The notes below the pieces were generated by a model. That model ran no database searches. It was not told the DNA's origin and saw nothing but the letters and a program-made list of their open reading frames with translations. DNA of 22,355 nucleotides from CAZNYG01 sp964577205 (GTDB taxonomy: Bacteria; Elusimicrobiota; Endomicrobiia; Endomicrobiales; CAIRNS01): contig CAZNYG010000035.1 in NCBI GenBank assembly GCA_964577205.1, positions 1 through 22,355 on the forward strand, in the 5' to 3' direction. The position numbers and the translations under genes were made by a program. Shown piece after piece: positions 1 through 7,877 of this stretch (positions are counted from its first letter, which is position 1; each line of letters starts with the position of its first letter).

Positions 1-1482
1 CACGACGGTCGCCTTGACGATCTGGCCGCGGTCCGGATCCGGCACCGCGGTGATGGCACATTCCAGCACCGCGGGATGCTCCAGAAGGGCGCTTTCAACC
101 TCGAACGGCCCGATGCGGTAGCCGGAACTCTTGATGACGTCGTCGGCGCGGCCCACGAACCAGTAGTAACCGTCTTCATCGCGGTAGGCCATGTCGCCGG
201 TGTAATAGACGTTGTCATGCCACACTTTTTTGGTAAGCGCCTCGTCCCGGTAGTACCCGTCGAACATGCCCGCGGGTTTTCCCTTTCCCGTGCGGATGAT
301 GATCTGACCTTCCTCTCCGGCGCCGCAGGAATCTCCGTTTTCGTCCATAATGTCGATGTCGTATCCAGGAGAAGGCATGCCCATCGAGCCCGGGCGCGGT
401 TCCATCCAGGGGAACGTGGCAACCTGCACGATGGTCTCGGTCTGGCCGAAACCTTCCATGAGCCTGACGCCCGTCATTTTAAGGAACTGGTGATACACTT
501 CGGGGTTCAGAGGTTCACCGGCGACCACGCAGTATTTTATCGCGCTCAGGTCGTACCGGGACAGGTCTTCCTTGATAAGATAGCGGAAGATCGTTGGCGG
601 CGCGCAAAAAGTCGTCACGCGGTATTTCGCCACTTTCTCAAGAAGATTTTTGGGAACGAACTTGTCCATATCGTACGTAAAGACCGCTGTGCCGCAGATC
701 CACTGGCCGTAGATCTTGCCCCACGCCGCTTTCGCCCAGCCGGTGTCCGCGACGGTCAGATGCAGTCCCTTGTCCTGAACGTTCTGCCAGAATCCCGCGG
801 TGATAATGTGCCCCAGCGGATAGGCGAAATTATGCTGCACCATTTTGGGCATGCCCGTTGTGCCGGACGTAAAGTAAAGGAGGAATACGTCCTTATTGGT
901 TGTCGCGTCTTTCCCGGAGGGACGGGCAAATCTGTCGGACGCTTTTTCAATTTCACCGGTAAAATTGCTCCAGCCCGCGCGCTCGGCGCCGATGACCGCT
1001 TTGTATTTAAGCGTCGGCGACTCTTTCTGAGCTTCGTCGATCCGGCCCAGGACTTCCGGGTCGTTCACGGAAATAATCATTTTGATATCGGCGGCTTTGT
1101 TGCGGTAGATGATGTCTTTAGTCGTCAGCAGATGAGTGGCGGGGATGCAGACAGCCCCGATCTTGTGCAGGGCGACGGAAGCGAACCAGAACTCATAACG
1201 CCGTTTAAGTATAAGCATGACCGGGTCGCCCTTGCGGATCCCGAGGGACCGCAGGAAGTTCGCGGCCTTGTCGCTGCGGCGTTTCATGTCGGCGAACGTG
1301 AAGCGTTTTTCTTCGCCGTGATCGTCACACCAGACCATGGCGACGCGATCCGGGTCCGTGCGCGCCCACTCATCGACGATATCGAACCCGAAGTTGAAGT
1401 TTTCCGGGGTCTTTATGGCAAAATCCCTGACAAAATCCTCATAGGAATCAAAGTTAGTTTTAGTGACGTACCTGGCAAGCAT
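1..1482 (-). CDS. AMP-forming acyl-CoA synthetase (acetyl/medium-chain type), 3' end off the window
   Basis: Activates a carboxylic acid to its acyl-CoA through an acyl-AMP intermediate. The 494 visible residues contain the phosphate-binding signature TSGTTGMPK (about residues 205-213), the YTGD motif and the hinge region GRADDVIKSSGYRIGPFEVE (about 444-463). The family usually runs to about 540-550 residues, so only the C-terminal lid with the adenylation lysine is missing off the left edge. The ATG at 1482 follows a good GGAGG site, read on the minus strand. It lies 95 bp downstream of a XRE-cupin regulator on the same strand, and the two probably form one unit. The sequence resembles the medium-chain (MACS) and acetyl-CoA synthetase branches; the substrate cannot be told from sequence. 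A long plus-strand reading frame lies opposite and is a shadow. Confidence 0.93.
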   Translation of the reverse strand, partial: MLARYVTKTNFDSYEDFVRDFAIKTPENFNFGFDIVDEWARTDPDRVAMVWCDDHGEEKRFTFADMKRRSDKAANFLRSLGIRKGDPVMLILKRRYEFWFASVALHKIGAVCIPATHLLTTKDIIYRNKAADIKMIISVNDPEVLGRIDEAQKESPTLKYKAVIGAERAGWSNFTGEIEKASDRFARPSGKDATTNKDVFLLYFTSGTTGMPKMVQHNFAYPLGHIITAGFWQNVQDKGLHLTVADTGWAKAAWGKIYGQWICGTAVFTYDMDKFVPKNLLEKVAKYRVTTFCAPPTIFRYLIKEDLSRYDLSAIKYCVVAGEPLNPEVYHQFLKMTGVRLMEGFGQTETIVQVATFPWMEPRPGSMGMPSPGYDIDIMDENGDSCGAGEEGQIIIRTGKGKPAGMFDGYYRDEALTKKVWHDNVYYTGDMAYRDEDGYYWFVGRADDVIKSSGYRIGPFEVESALLEHPAVLECAITAVPDPDRGQIVKATVV

Positions 1483-1504
1483 GGGGGCCTCCGGCAAGAG
1501 TTTT

Positions 1505-1526
1505 CAGCTCATAAGCTATTGAGCTG
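1505..1526. repeat. Small inverted repeat between regulator and synthetase genes
   Basis: Perfect 7-bp arms CAGCTCA and TGAGCTG around an 8-base loop, in the 95-bp gap upstream of the acyl-CoA synthetase. It could be an operator or a leader hairpin for the synthetase. There is no U-run beside it, so it is not a convincing terminator. The following bases resemble part of the repeat at 15127-15195, but too loosely to claim kinship. Confidence 0.4.
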
Positions 1527-1577
1527 ATAAGCAGCGACAATCACACAAATGGAGCGTGCCTTTCCGGTCCATTCGTG

Positions 1578-2132
1578 TTACGCGATGACGGAAAGGAATT
1601 TGGCCGGCTTGTTGTCCAGCGCGATCATGGCGTGGCTGGAACCGGAATCGAAATAAAGCGAATCCCCGGGCGAAAGGATCACTTCGTGGCTGTCCAGAAT
1701 GACCTTCAGCCTGCCTTCCAGAAGGTAGGTGAATTCCTGCCCCGGATGATTGTAGCAGTGATGCTTTTCCCCTTCGGCAAGAGGCGGGACCGTTACAAGG
1801 AACGTCTCGATCTTTTTACTGATGAAATTGTAACCGAGGTCCAGGTATTTATATTCTCTGCGGCGTTCTACCGACGCGCCCTTGCCGCCTTTAACCAGGC
1901 TGTAGTGGCGTAGCTTCGGTTCTTCTCCGGTGAGAAGCGCGGTAAGTTCCACCTTGAACTTGTGCGCCAGTTCCAGAAGAAGGCTTACCGGAATGTCCGC
2001 TTCGCCTTTTTCATATTTCTCGTATACGTCTTCTTCAATTTTAAATTCCCTGGCAATGCTCTCGATCGAATAACCGGAAATTTCGCGCAGCTCTTTCATC
2101 CGCATCGCGATCTGCTTCAGATTGTCAGTCAT
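1578..2132 (-). CDS. XRE-family regulator with C-terminal cupin sensor domain
   Basis: A 184-residue transcription regulator. Residues about 7-62 form a Cro/C1-type helix-turn-helix. Residues about 105-182 form a cupin_2 barrel with the motif NHPGQEFTYLLEG and the closing segment LSPGDSLYFDSGSSHA. Cupin domains in this architecture are thought to sense small ligands. The ATG at 2132 has a GGAGG site a few bases upstream on the minus strand. It precedes the acyl-CoA synthetase on the same strand and is divergent from the TetR gene. Such XRE-cupin proteins often sit beside acyl-CoA ligases, so control of that gene and its own promoter is the natural inference. The ligand is unknown. Confidence 0.92.
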   Translation of the reverse strand: MTDNLKQIAMRMKELREISGYSIESIAREFKIEEDVYEKYEKGEADIPVSLLLELAHKFKVELTALLTGEEPKLRHYSLVKGGKGASVERRREYKYLDLGYNFISKKIETFLVTVPPLAEGEKHHCYNHPGQEFTYLLEGRLKVILDSHEVILSPGDSLYFDSGSSHAMIALDNKPAKFLSVIA

Positions 2133-2169
2133 GATAACCTCCGCTCAGCGACTTCGGAAAATCGATTTA

Positions 2170-2198
2170 ATTGTAGCATAATTGCAAAAATTCCCCAA
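2170..2198 (-). promoter_or_regulatory. Candidate promoter for the XRE-cupin gene
   Basis: On the minus strand a TACAAT -10 hexamer (2170-2175) is preceded by TGC, an extended -10 arrangement. A weak TTGGGG -35 (2193-2198) lies 17 bases upstream. This would give a leader of about 30 bases before the ATG at 2132. It is an eye-found match only. Confidence 0.42.
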
Positions 2199-2225
2199 CA
2201 ACACCATGGAATTAGGCCTGAGGGC

Positions 2226-2254
2226 TTGACAAAACGGTTTCCCACGGCTATAAT
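2226..2254 (+). promoter_or_regulatory. Consensus sigma-70 promoter of the TetR-efflux operon
   Basis: A perfect TTGACA (2226-2231) and a perfect TATAAT (2249-2254) are separated by exactly 17 bases, 48 bp upstream of the TetR start codon. Such a strong promoter in front of a repressor gene fits a tightly repressed, inducible operon. Confidence 0.88.
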
Positions 2255-2256
2255 TA

Positions 2257-2277
2257 GAACAAAAGACCATTTTGTTC
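2257..2277. promoter_or_regulatory. Palindromic operator candidate over the transcription start
   Basis: Perfect 8-bp inverted repeat GAACAAAA / TTTTGTTC with a 5-base centre (GACCA), starting 3 bases after the -10 box, so it covers the expected transcription start. Position and size fit a TetR dimer site for autorepression. It could instead act as a hairpin in the 5' leader. Confidence 0.65.
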
Positions 2278-2301
2278 GAAATGTGCTACTAAGGAACCTC
2301 A

Positions 2302-2985
2302 ATGGCCAGGAACTCCGAAGACGTCCGCGACAGCATCATCGATAACTCGGCGAAATATTTCGCACGGTTCGGGCTGTACAAAACAACGATCGATGAGATA
2401 GCTCGATCCCTGGGCATGGGGAAAAGCTCGCTTTATTACTATTTCCGCAGCAAGGAAGACATATTCAAGGCCGTCATCGAAAAAGAAGTCTCCGTCCTGA
2501 GCGAACACGTAAGGCGGAAACTGTACGCCTGCAGGACTCCCCGGGAAAAGCTGAGAGCGTTCAGCGTCGCCCGGATGCTTTTCCTCAGGGAACTGACCAA
2601 CGTCTATACCGCCCTGAAAGACGATTACCTTACCCGGTACGCCTTCATACAGGACCTGCGCAGGGATTACGACCTGAGGGAAACGAAACTTATGTCCGCC
2701 ATCCTTTCCGAAGGAGTGAAAAGCGGCGAGTTTGAGATACGGGACGTCCCTCTTACCAGTAAAACGATCATCACCGCTTTGAAAGGCCTCGAATATGAGT
2801 GGGCCATGCGAGGAGAACGGGAAAGTATCGAACAGAATGTTGACAAACTTCTTGAGATCCTGCTGTATGGCATAGCGCCCGGAAAACTGCAGCAACGCCG
2901 TCTCCAGGGTAATGGCAAAGGCCGAAACAAATGCCGGCAGATAAGTTTTAAACCCGCTCCGGCTTATTCGAGGAACCGCCTGTGA
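2302..2985 (+). CDS. TetR/AcrR-family transcriptional repressor
   Basis: A 227-residue regulator. The N-terminal TetR helix-turn-helix spans about residues 10-56, with the hallmark stretch TTIDEIARSLGMGKSSLYYYFRSKE split here as TTIDEIARSLG and KSSLYYYFRSKE. The remaining helical part is the ligand-binding and dimer domain, whose sequence does not identify a ligand. The ATG follows AAGGA at a normal distance. Its stop codon overlaps the GTG start of the TolC-like gene by 4 bases (GTGA), so it is translationally coupled to the efflux genes. It most likely represses its own operon through the palindrome at 2257-2277. Confidence 0.93.
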   Translation: MARNSEDVRDSIIDNSAKYFARFGLYKTTIDEIARSLGMGKSSLYYYFRSKEDIFKAVIEKEVSVLSEHVRRKLYACRTPREKLRAFSVARMLFLRELTNVYTALKDDYLTRYAFIQDLRRDYDLRETKLMSAILSEGVKSGEFEIRDVPLTSKTIITALKGLEYEWAMRGERESIEQNVDKLLEILLYGIAPGKLQQRRLQGNGKGRNKCRQISFKPAPAYSRNRL

Positions 2986-4448
2986 ATAAGGCACAGTCCC
3001 TGTTCATACTGCTCTCACTGTCATTGCCGCTGTCTCCGCGGTGTTACACGCAGGAACCGGCGACATTGTCGCTGTCGGATGCCGTCGCGCTTTCCCTTAA
3101 ACGGAATACTGAGATAAAAGCGTCACGCGAAACGGTGGAAAGCGTTCGCTGCGGTGTCCGCGCCAGTTACGGCAAATTCATGCCGCAGGTGACGGTCGAA
3201 GGAAAATATACGCGCATCAATGAACCCATCGACATAGACCTGAACCCGATCCGCGCCGCTATGATCGGGGTTGATGTGGCGACCCTTCAGGCAGCGGGCG
3301 TGACCAACCCTCTTATTCTTGCCGGTTTCCGGTCGAACCTTGAGAATGTTCTCCCCCCTTTCACGACACGCGTGCAGAAAGAAGGATTCTACAATCTGAC
3401 CGCGACCCTTACACAGCCGGTCTTTGCGGGCGGCAAACTGACCGCTAACACCGCCGCGAAAAAAGAAGAGCTGGACGTCGCGCGGGACAATGACAGGGCC
3501 ACGAGGAACAAAGTGATCACTGACGTGGCAACCGGTTATTTCCGGGTCCAGTTCATGAAGGACCTGGTACAGATACGCGAAGAAGTGGCGGAAGGCATAG
3601 CGGAACACCAGGCGAACGCGCAGAAGCTCCTTAATGAAGGGATAATCTCCAAAGCCGCGAAAATGCGGGCGGACGTCGCGCTCGCGGAAGCGAAGCGCGA
3701 TCACTCCCGCGCCCTTAAGGACCTGGAACTAGCGGAAATCCTTCTTAAGAACGCTCTCGGCGACAAGGACGGGAGCTATGACCTGACCACCGCCCTGCAT
3801 ATGACGGATGAACCCGGTACCGTCGAGTCTTTCATCGAAAAGGGGCTTCGGGACAACCCGTCCCTGACTACGCTGTCGCACAGGTCCCGCCAGCTGACAC
3901 AGAAGGGAAAAGCCGCGCGGGCCGAGTTCCTGCCGACCATCGCGCTTTTCGGACGCTATGAGATTTATGACAGGGATCTCACGCTTCTTGAACCGGAATG
4001 GGCCGCCGGAGCCGTGGCGCGCATAAACGTATTCAGCGGCGGTTCCGACGCGAACGAGATCAGGTCCGTCAAACGGCAGAAAGCCGCCCTCGCGGATATG
4101 GCCGAGAACGCCGCCGGCCTTGTGCGCACCGGCATACGGAAACACTATATCGATATGGAATCGGCGCGCGAACAGTACGAAAGCCTCGCGGCGTCCCGTG
4201 ATCTTGCCGAGGAGAACCTCCGCCTGAACCGCCTTTCATTCACTGAAGGCACCGCTTCTTCCGTTGACGTCATCGACGCACAGCTTGCGCTGGGGAAGGT
4301 CAGGACGGAGCAGTTTAAAGCGCTTTTCGATTACGCTGCCGCCCTCGTGAGCCTGACCGCCACCGCCGGCAATGCGGAAGAGGCGATACAGTACCTGAAC
4401 GTCTCGGGTAACGGACGGAACTACAACACCGGTAACGATGCCCGTTAA
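2982..4448 (+). CDS. TolC-family outer-membrane efflux protein
   Basis: Outer-membrane channel of a tripartite exporter, 488 residues, a normal length for the family. It starts with a signal peptide (hydrophobic residues about 6-22). Two OEP repeats follow, each rich in long helices: the first around residues 30-260 with the family-like SLSDAVALSLKRN, the second around residues 270-465 ending with EGTASSVDVIDAQLALGKVR. The start is a GTG that overlaps the TetR stop, and no better start is in sight. The next gene, a membrane-fusion lipoprotein, follows after 65 bp. The substrate cannot be read from the sequence. Confidence 0.93.
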   Translation: MNKAQSLFILLSLSLPLSPRCYTQEPATLSLSDAVALSLKRNTEIKASRETVESVRCGVRASYGKFMPQVTVEGKYTRINEPIDIDLNPIRAAMIGVDVATLQAAGVTNPLILAGFRSNLENVLPPFTTRVQKEGFYNLTATLTQPVFAGGKLTANTAAKKEELDVARDNDRATRNKVITDVATGYFRVQFMKDLVQIREEVAEGIAEHQANAQKLLNEGIISKAAKMRADVALAEAKRDHSRALKDLELAEILLKNALGDKDGSYDLTTALHMTDEPGTVESFIEKGLRDNPSLTTLSHRSRQLTQKGKAARAEFLPTIALFGRYEIYDRDLTLLEPEWAAGAVARINVFSGGSDANEIRSVKRQKAALADMAENAAGLVRTGIRKHYIDMESAREQYESLAASRDLAEENLRLNRLSFTEGTASSVDVIDAQLALGKVRTEQFKALFDYAAALVSLTATAGNAEEAIQYLNVSGNGRNYNTGNDAR

Positions 4449-4513
4449 TGTCTTAAAGGAGTTTCGTAACCGTCCCACGCATCTTTGCCGTTCCGAGTCT
4501 TTCTGGAGGTTTT

Positions 4514-5311
4514 ATGAGATCCCCCCTTTTGTTCATCGCTCTGTGCGGTATACTCGCCGTCGGATGCTCTTCGAAAAAGCAGGAGTTGATCACAGGAGAA
4601 GTTGACGCGACCGAAGTGGACGTCAGCATCAAGATCCCGGGCCGCATCGCCAGGATCGTCGTGCGTGAAGGCGACGCGGTTAAAAAAGACCAGGTCGTAG
4701 GCTATCTGCAAAGCCGCGAAATGGAAGCAAAACTGAAAACCGTTGAAGCGGCTCTCGGAGAAGCCCGCGAACAATTCTCCCTGGCCGATAAAACGTATGC
4801 CCGCATGAAGAACCTGTTCGACCAGAACGTCATCCCCCGCCAGCAGCTGGACGAAGCGACGTACAAGTACCAGGCCGCGAAACAGAAAGTGAGCGCGACG
4901 GAGGGCCAGATGAACGAAGTGCGCTCCTATTACGACGAAATGCTGATCAAAGCTCCGATCGACGGAGAAGTAGTCCAGATAGTTTCCCATCCCGGCGAAC
5001 TGGTCGCGACCGGTTATCCCGTGCTGACCATTCTCGATCTGAACGACCAGTGGGTGACCTTCAACCTGCGCGAAGACCTCCTGACCAGGATCCACAAAGG
5101 CACCCGGCTCTCGGTCACCTTCCCGGCGCTGGGTAAAACCTGCCCGTTCACCGTGAACTACATCTCGGCGCTCGGCTCCTTCGCCAAATGGAAAGCGACC
5201 AACGAACAGGGAAGCTTCGACCTTAAGACCTTCGAAACCCGCGCCCGCTCCGGCCAGCCCATCGCCGAACTCCGCCCGGGCATGACAGCTTTAATACAGA
5301 TCGCGAATTGA
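4514..5311 (+). CDS. HlyD-family membrane-fusion lipoprotein of efflux system
   Basis: Periplasmic adaptor that links the inner-membrane permeases to the TolC channel, 265 residues. It has a lipoprotein signal with lipobox LAVGC (cysteine at residue 18), then the first half of the biotinyl-lipoyl fold (VSIKIPGRIARIVVREGDAV), an alpha-helical hairpin at about residues 70-135, the second lipoyl half (YDEMLIKAPIDGEVVQIV) and a beta-barrel domain. It is short for the family, as are the YbhG-like adaptors of ABC-2 exporters. The ATG follows GGAGG. The last codons run into the left arm of an AT-rich intergenic repeat. Confidence 0.92.
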   Translation: MRSPLLFIALCGILAVGCSSKKQELITGEVDATEVDVSIKIPGRIARIVVREGDAVKKDQVVGYLQSREMEAKLKTVEAALGEAREQFSLADKTYARMKNLFDQNVIPRQQLDEATYKYQAAKQKVSATEGQMNEVRSYYDEMLIKAPIDGEVVQIVSHPGELVATGYPVLTILDLNDQWVTFNLREDLLTRIHKGTRLSVTFPALGKTCPFTVNYISALGSFAKWKATNEQGSFDLKTFETRARSGQPIAELRPGMTALIQIAN

Positions 5312-5452
5312 AAATTTCAAAATGCAAATTTTACGGCAATACAAAAAAACCGGATAACAACTTGTGATCAGCAACGCAAACCGCATATTATCAGTTTTTT
5401 CTACATTCGCTTCTCACCTTACATCTGCAATGTGCAATTTGAAATTTGCAAT
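5300..5452. repeat. AT-rich inverted repeat, family A, copy 1
   Basis: An imperfect inverted repeat fills the gap between the adaptor and permease genes. The right arm ends in the 18-base core CAATTTGAAATTTGCAAT (5435-5452), present again at 16733-16750 and, with one change, at 18739-18756 and inverted at 16664-16681. The left arm (about 5300-5336) is a degenerate complement and contains the adaptor's stop codon. The right arm contains the first two bases of the likely permease ATG at 5451. The AT-rich composition contrasts with both flanks. Confidence 0.75.
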
Positions 5453-6596
5453 GGTGTTTTTCCGTGAACTGCGGTTCATCCTGAGGAACAGGGCTTACGT
5501 CTTCCTGTTCCTTCTGTGGCCGCTGCTGGACGGACTGCTGATCGCGGGCATCTACTCCGAAAAGACGGTGACCCGCATGCCCGTAGCCGTCATGGACGGG
5601 GACCGCTCGAAACTCTCCCGCGCGCTTATACGCTCTATAGATTCCTCCCGTTCGTTCTCCGTCATATATCTGGTCAACTCGCCCGAAAGCCTGAAAGATC
5701 TCATGTACCGGCAGAAGATAGCGGCCGGCATCCATATTCCCCGCAGCCTCGAAAAAGACATGAAACGCGGCAAAACCGGCATCGTCACCGCCTTTGTGAA
5801 CGGGTCCAACTTCCTCATGACGAATCTCGCGCTGGCCGACCTGCGCACGATGACCGCCTCGGTGGGCGCCGGCATGCGCATGAACTATCTTCAGAAGACC
5901 GGCAGCCCGAGGGACAAAGCGCTCGCTCAGGCCATGCCGGTGAAAACAGATCTCACCAAGCTCTACAACCCGGGATACAATTATGTCAACTATCTCGCGC
6001 CCGGCCTGTGGGCGGCCATACTGCAGCAGGTGATGATGCTTTTCGGCGCTTTAATGATCGCGGGAGAAAAAGACAGGAATACGTTCCCCCGGCTGATGGC
6101 CTGCGCGGGCAACAGCGCCTTCGCGGCCGCCGCGGGAAAGATCGCGCTGTATTTCGCTCTCTCGCTGCTTCTTTTCGAGATCACCGTCCGCGCGATGTTC
6201 CCCCTGTTCGGCATTCCCTTCAAAGGCTCGGTCCCGGCCATGATCCTCTACTCATCCCTTTTCATCCTGGCCAGCGTCTGCATGGGGTTCCTTTTTTCTT
6301 CGGCTTTAAAGACGCGCGTCGATGCCCTCAAGGCGACCCTGCTCGTCTCGGCTCCGGCATTCATCCTTTCCGGATACACGTGGCCGGTCAGTTCAATGCC
6401 CGCCGTTCTATGGCCAGTCGCCGGCATCATACCGCTTACCACCTACTTAAAGGGTTACCGCAGGCTGTACATGCAGGGAGCGGGATTAAGCGCCGTCACG
6501 AATGAAATGATGGTTTTGGCGGCCATGTCGGTCATTTTTTTCGCCGCTGGACTGCTGTTCATGAGGAAAACCGCGAGGGAGTCCCATGTTCCTTAA
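5451..6596 (+). CDS. ABC-2-type permease, first of two
   Basis: Inner-membrane subunit of an ABC-type exporter of the ABC2_membrane_3/YhhJ-like kind. One N-terminal membrane helix follows the ATG closely, then comes a periplasmic domain of about 150 residues (with PVAVMDGDRSKLSRALIRS), then a block of five C-terminal helices. The start is uncertain: the frame is open from a GTG at 5364, with ATGs at 5430 and 5451, and none has a clear ribosome-binding site. I chose 5451 because its N-terminus lines up with the second permease (FFRELRFILRN against FLREMKRLFTN). The upstream part is repeat sequence. Its 3' end overlaps the second permease by 11 bases. No Walker motifs are present, so the motor ATPase must be elsewhere. 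Confidence 0.85.
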   Translation: MVFFRELRFILRNRAYVFLFLLWPLLDGLLIAGIYSEKTVTRMPVAVMDGDRSKLSRALIRSIDSSRSFSVIYLVNSPESLKDLMYRQKIAAGIHIPRSLEKDMKRGKTGIVTAFVNGSNFLMTNLALADLRTMTASVGAGMRMNYLQKTGSPRDKALAQAMPVKTDLTKLYNPGYNYVNYLAPGLWAAILQQVMMLFGALMIAGEKDRNTFPRLMACAGNSAFAAAAGKIALYFALSLLLFEITVRAMFPLFGIPFKGSVPAMILYSSLFILASVCMGFLFSSALKTRVDALKATLLVSAPAFILSGYTWPVSSMPAVLWPVAGIIPLTTYLKGYRRLYMQGAGLSAVTNEMMVLAAMSVIFFAAGLLFMRKTARESHVP

Positions 6597-7743
6597 CGCG
6601 TTCATGAACGTTTTTCTTCGGGAAATGAAGCGGCTCTTCACGAACAAAGACCTGCTCATGATCTGTTTTGCCGCTCCTTTCGTCTATGGAATAGCCCTTT
6701 CCGCCGTGTATTCACAAAAGCGGGCGGAAGACATCCCCGTCGGGATTGTGGACCGGGACAACTCGCGGCTTTCGCGCGCGTTCGTCAGGATGATGGATGC
6801 CACGCCGAACATCCGCGTGAAGGAACGATATACCGACGCGCCCGCGGCGATCGACGACATGATCGCCGGGGATCTGGTGGGGCTTCTTTACATTCCCAGG
6901 GGATTCTCATCCGAAATTAAAAGCGGCAGGGACGCGATGGCGCTCGTTTCCATCAACTCGGCTAATTTCGTGGTGGCGAACCCGGTGATGCAATCGCTGC
7001 TGGAGTCCGCCAGCATCATGTCGGCGGGAGCTTTCGTCACGTCCGCCCGCAAAAGAGGGCTCGTCAAAGAAAAAGCCTTGACGCTGGCGCAGCCGCTGGC
7101 GCTGGATACGCGCCCCATCTTCAATCCGCAGGTCAACTATTCGGACTTTTTCATACCCGGCCTTCTTTTCATGGTCATCCAGCAGATCATGCTGGTCGGG
7201 CTCGGATACACGGTGGCCGAAGAACTGGAGAACAACAGAGAGGAAGAGCTCCGTACCCTCTGCGGCGGTAACATATTCGCCCTGTTCGCGGGAAAGTCGC
7301 TGCCGTACGCGCTGGTGAACTATGGCATCGGTATCGTCTTCCTTTTCGGGCTCCTTCCTGTGTTCGATATAACTGTACAAAGCTCGATCCCGGGCGTCCT
7401 CCTGCTGCTCGCGCTTTTTATCGGCGCGATCACATCGTTCGGTGTCATGATCTCCGCTTTTTTCCGGAGCGTCGTCATGGCGCTGGCCGTCCTTATGTTT
7501 TACTCGATGCCCGTTTTTCTCATATCCGGCGCGGTCTGGCCGTCATTTTCGCTGCCCCTTTCCCTCCGACTCTTGAGCTATCTTTTTCCGTCAACATACT
7601 TCCTTGTCGATTTCCGCATGCTGATCCTCGGTGACGTCCCTTTCCGCTATGTTCTCCCTTCCTGCGGCGCCCTGATCCTTTTTGGATCGCTGTGCGGCAT
7701 GGCCGCCTGCGCGCTGTTCAAGCGCATGGCCGGAAGACCATAA
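6586..7743 (+). CDS. ABC-2-type permease, second of two
   Basis: A 385-residue paralogue of the preceding permease with the same plan: an N-terminal helix, a periplasmic domain (PVGIVDRDNSRLSRAFVRM) and a C-terminal membrane block. The two likely form a heterodimer, as YbhS and YbhR do. The ATG at 6586 has GAGGGAG just upstream, inside the end of the first permease gene. It is the last gene of the efflux operon: the next promoter starts 7 bp after its stop codon. No ATP-binding gene lies between 2302 and 7743. Confidence 0.92.
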   Translation: MFLNAFMNVFLREMKRLFTNKDLLMICFAAPFVYGIALSAVYSQKRAEDIPVGIVDRDNSRLSRAFVRMMDATPNIRVKERYTDAPAAIDDMIAGDLVGLLYIPRGFSSEIKSGRDAMALVSINSANFVVANPVMQSLLESASIMSAGAFVTSARKRGLVKEKALTLAQPLALDTRPIFNPQVNYSDFFIPGLLFMVIQQIMLVGLGYTVAEELENNREEELRTLCGGNIFALFAGKSLPYALVNYGIGIVFLFGLLPVFDITVQSSIPGVLLLLALFIGAITSFGVMISAFFRSVVMALAVLMFYSMPVFLISGAVWPSFSLPLSLRLLSYLFPSTYFLVDFRMLILGDVPFRYVLPSCGALILFGSLCGMAACALFKRMAGRP

Positions 7744-7749
7744 AACTGT

Positions 7750-7778
7750 TTGACAAACCAATCCGGTTGTACTATAAT
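7750..7778 (+). promoter_or_regulatory. Consensus sigma-70 promoter of hppA
   Basis: A perfect TTGACA (7750-7755) and a perfect TATAAT (7773-7778) are separated by 17 bases, giving a leader of about 90 bases before hppA. The leader holds a small hairpin, TGTTCA/TGAACA at 7815-7833. The promoter predicts strong constitutive expression independent of the efflux operon. Confidence 0.88.
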
Positions 7779-7877
7779 TGCACCATAATTTTTAAATTAC
7801 CGATGACGCGGCGCTGTTCACTGTCATTGAACACATGACACAAAAACGCGGCACATCAGAACAAACAGGAGGCGTCC

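Noticed and set aside
76..1527. Long plus-strand open frame (about 480 codons) opposite the acyl-CoA synthetase
   Set aside because: It lies antisense to a gene with unmistakable motifs, its translation is rich in Arg/His/Val/Phe without any recognisable domain, and it has no ribosome-binding site.
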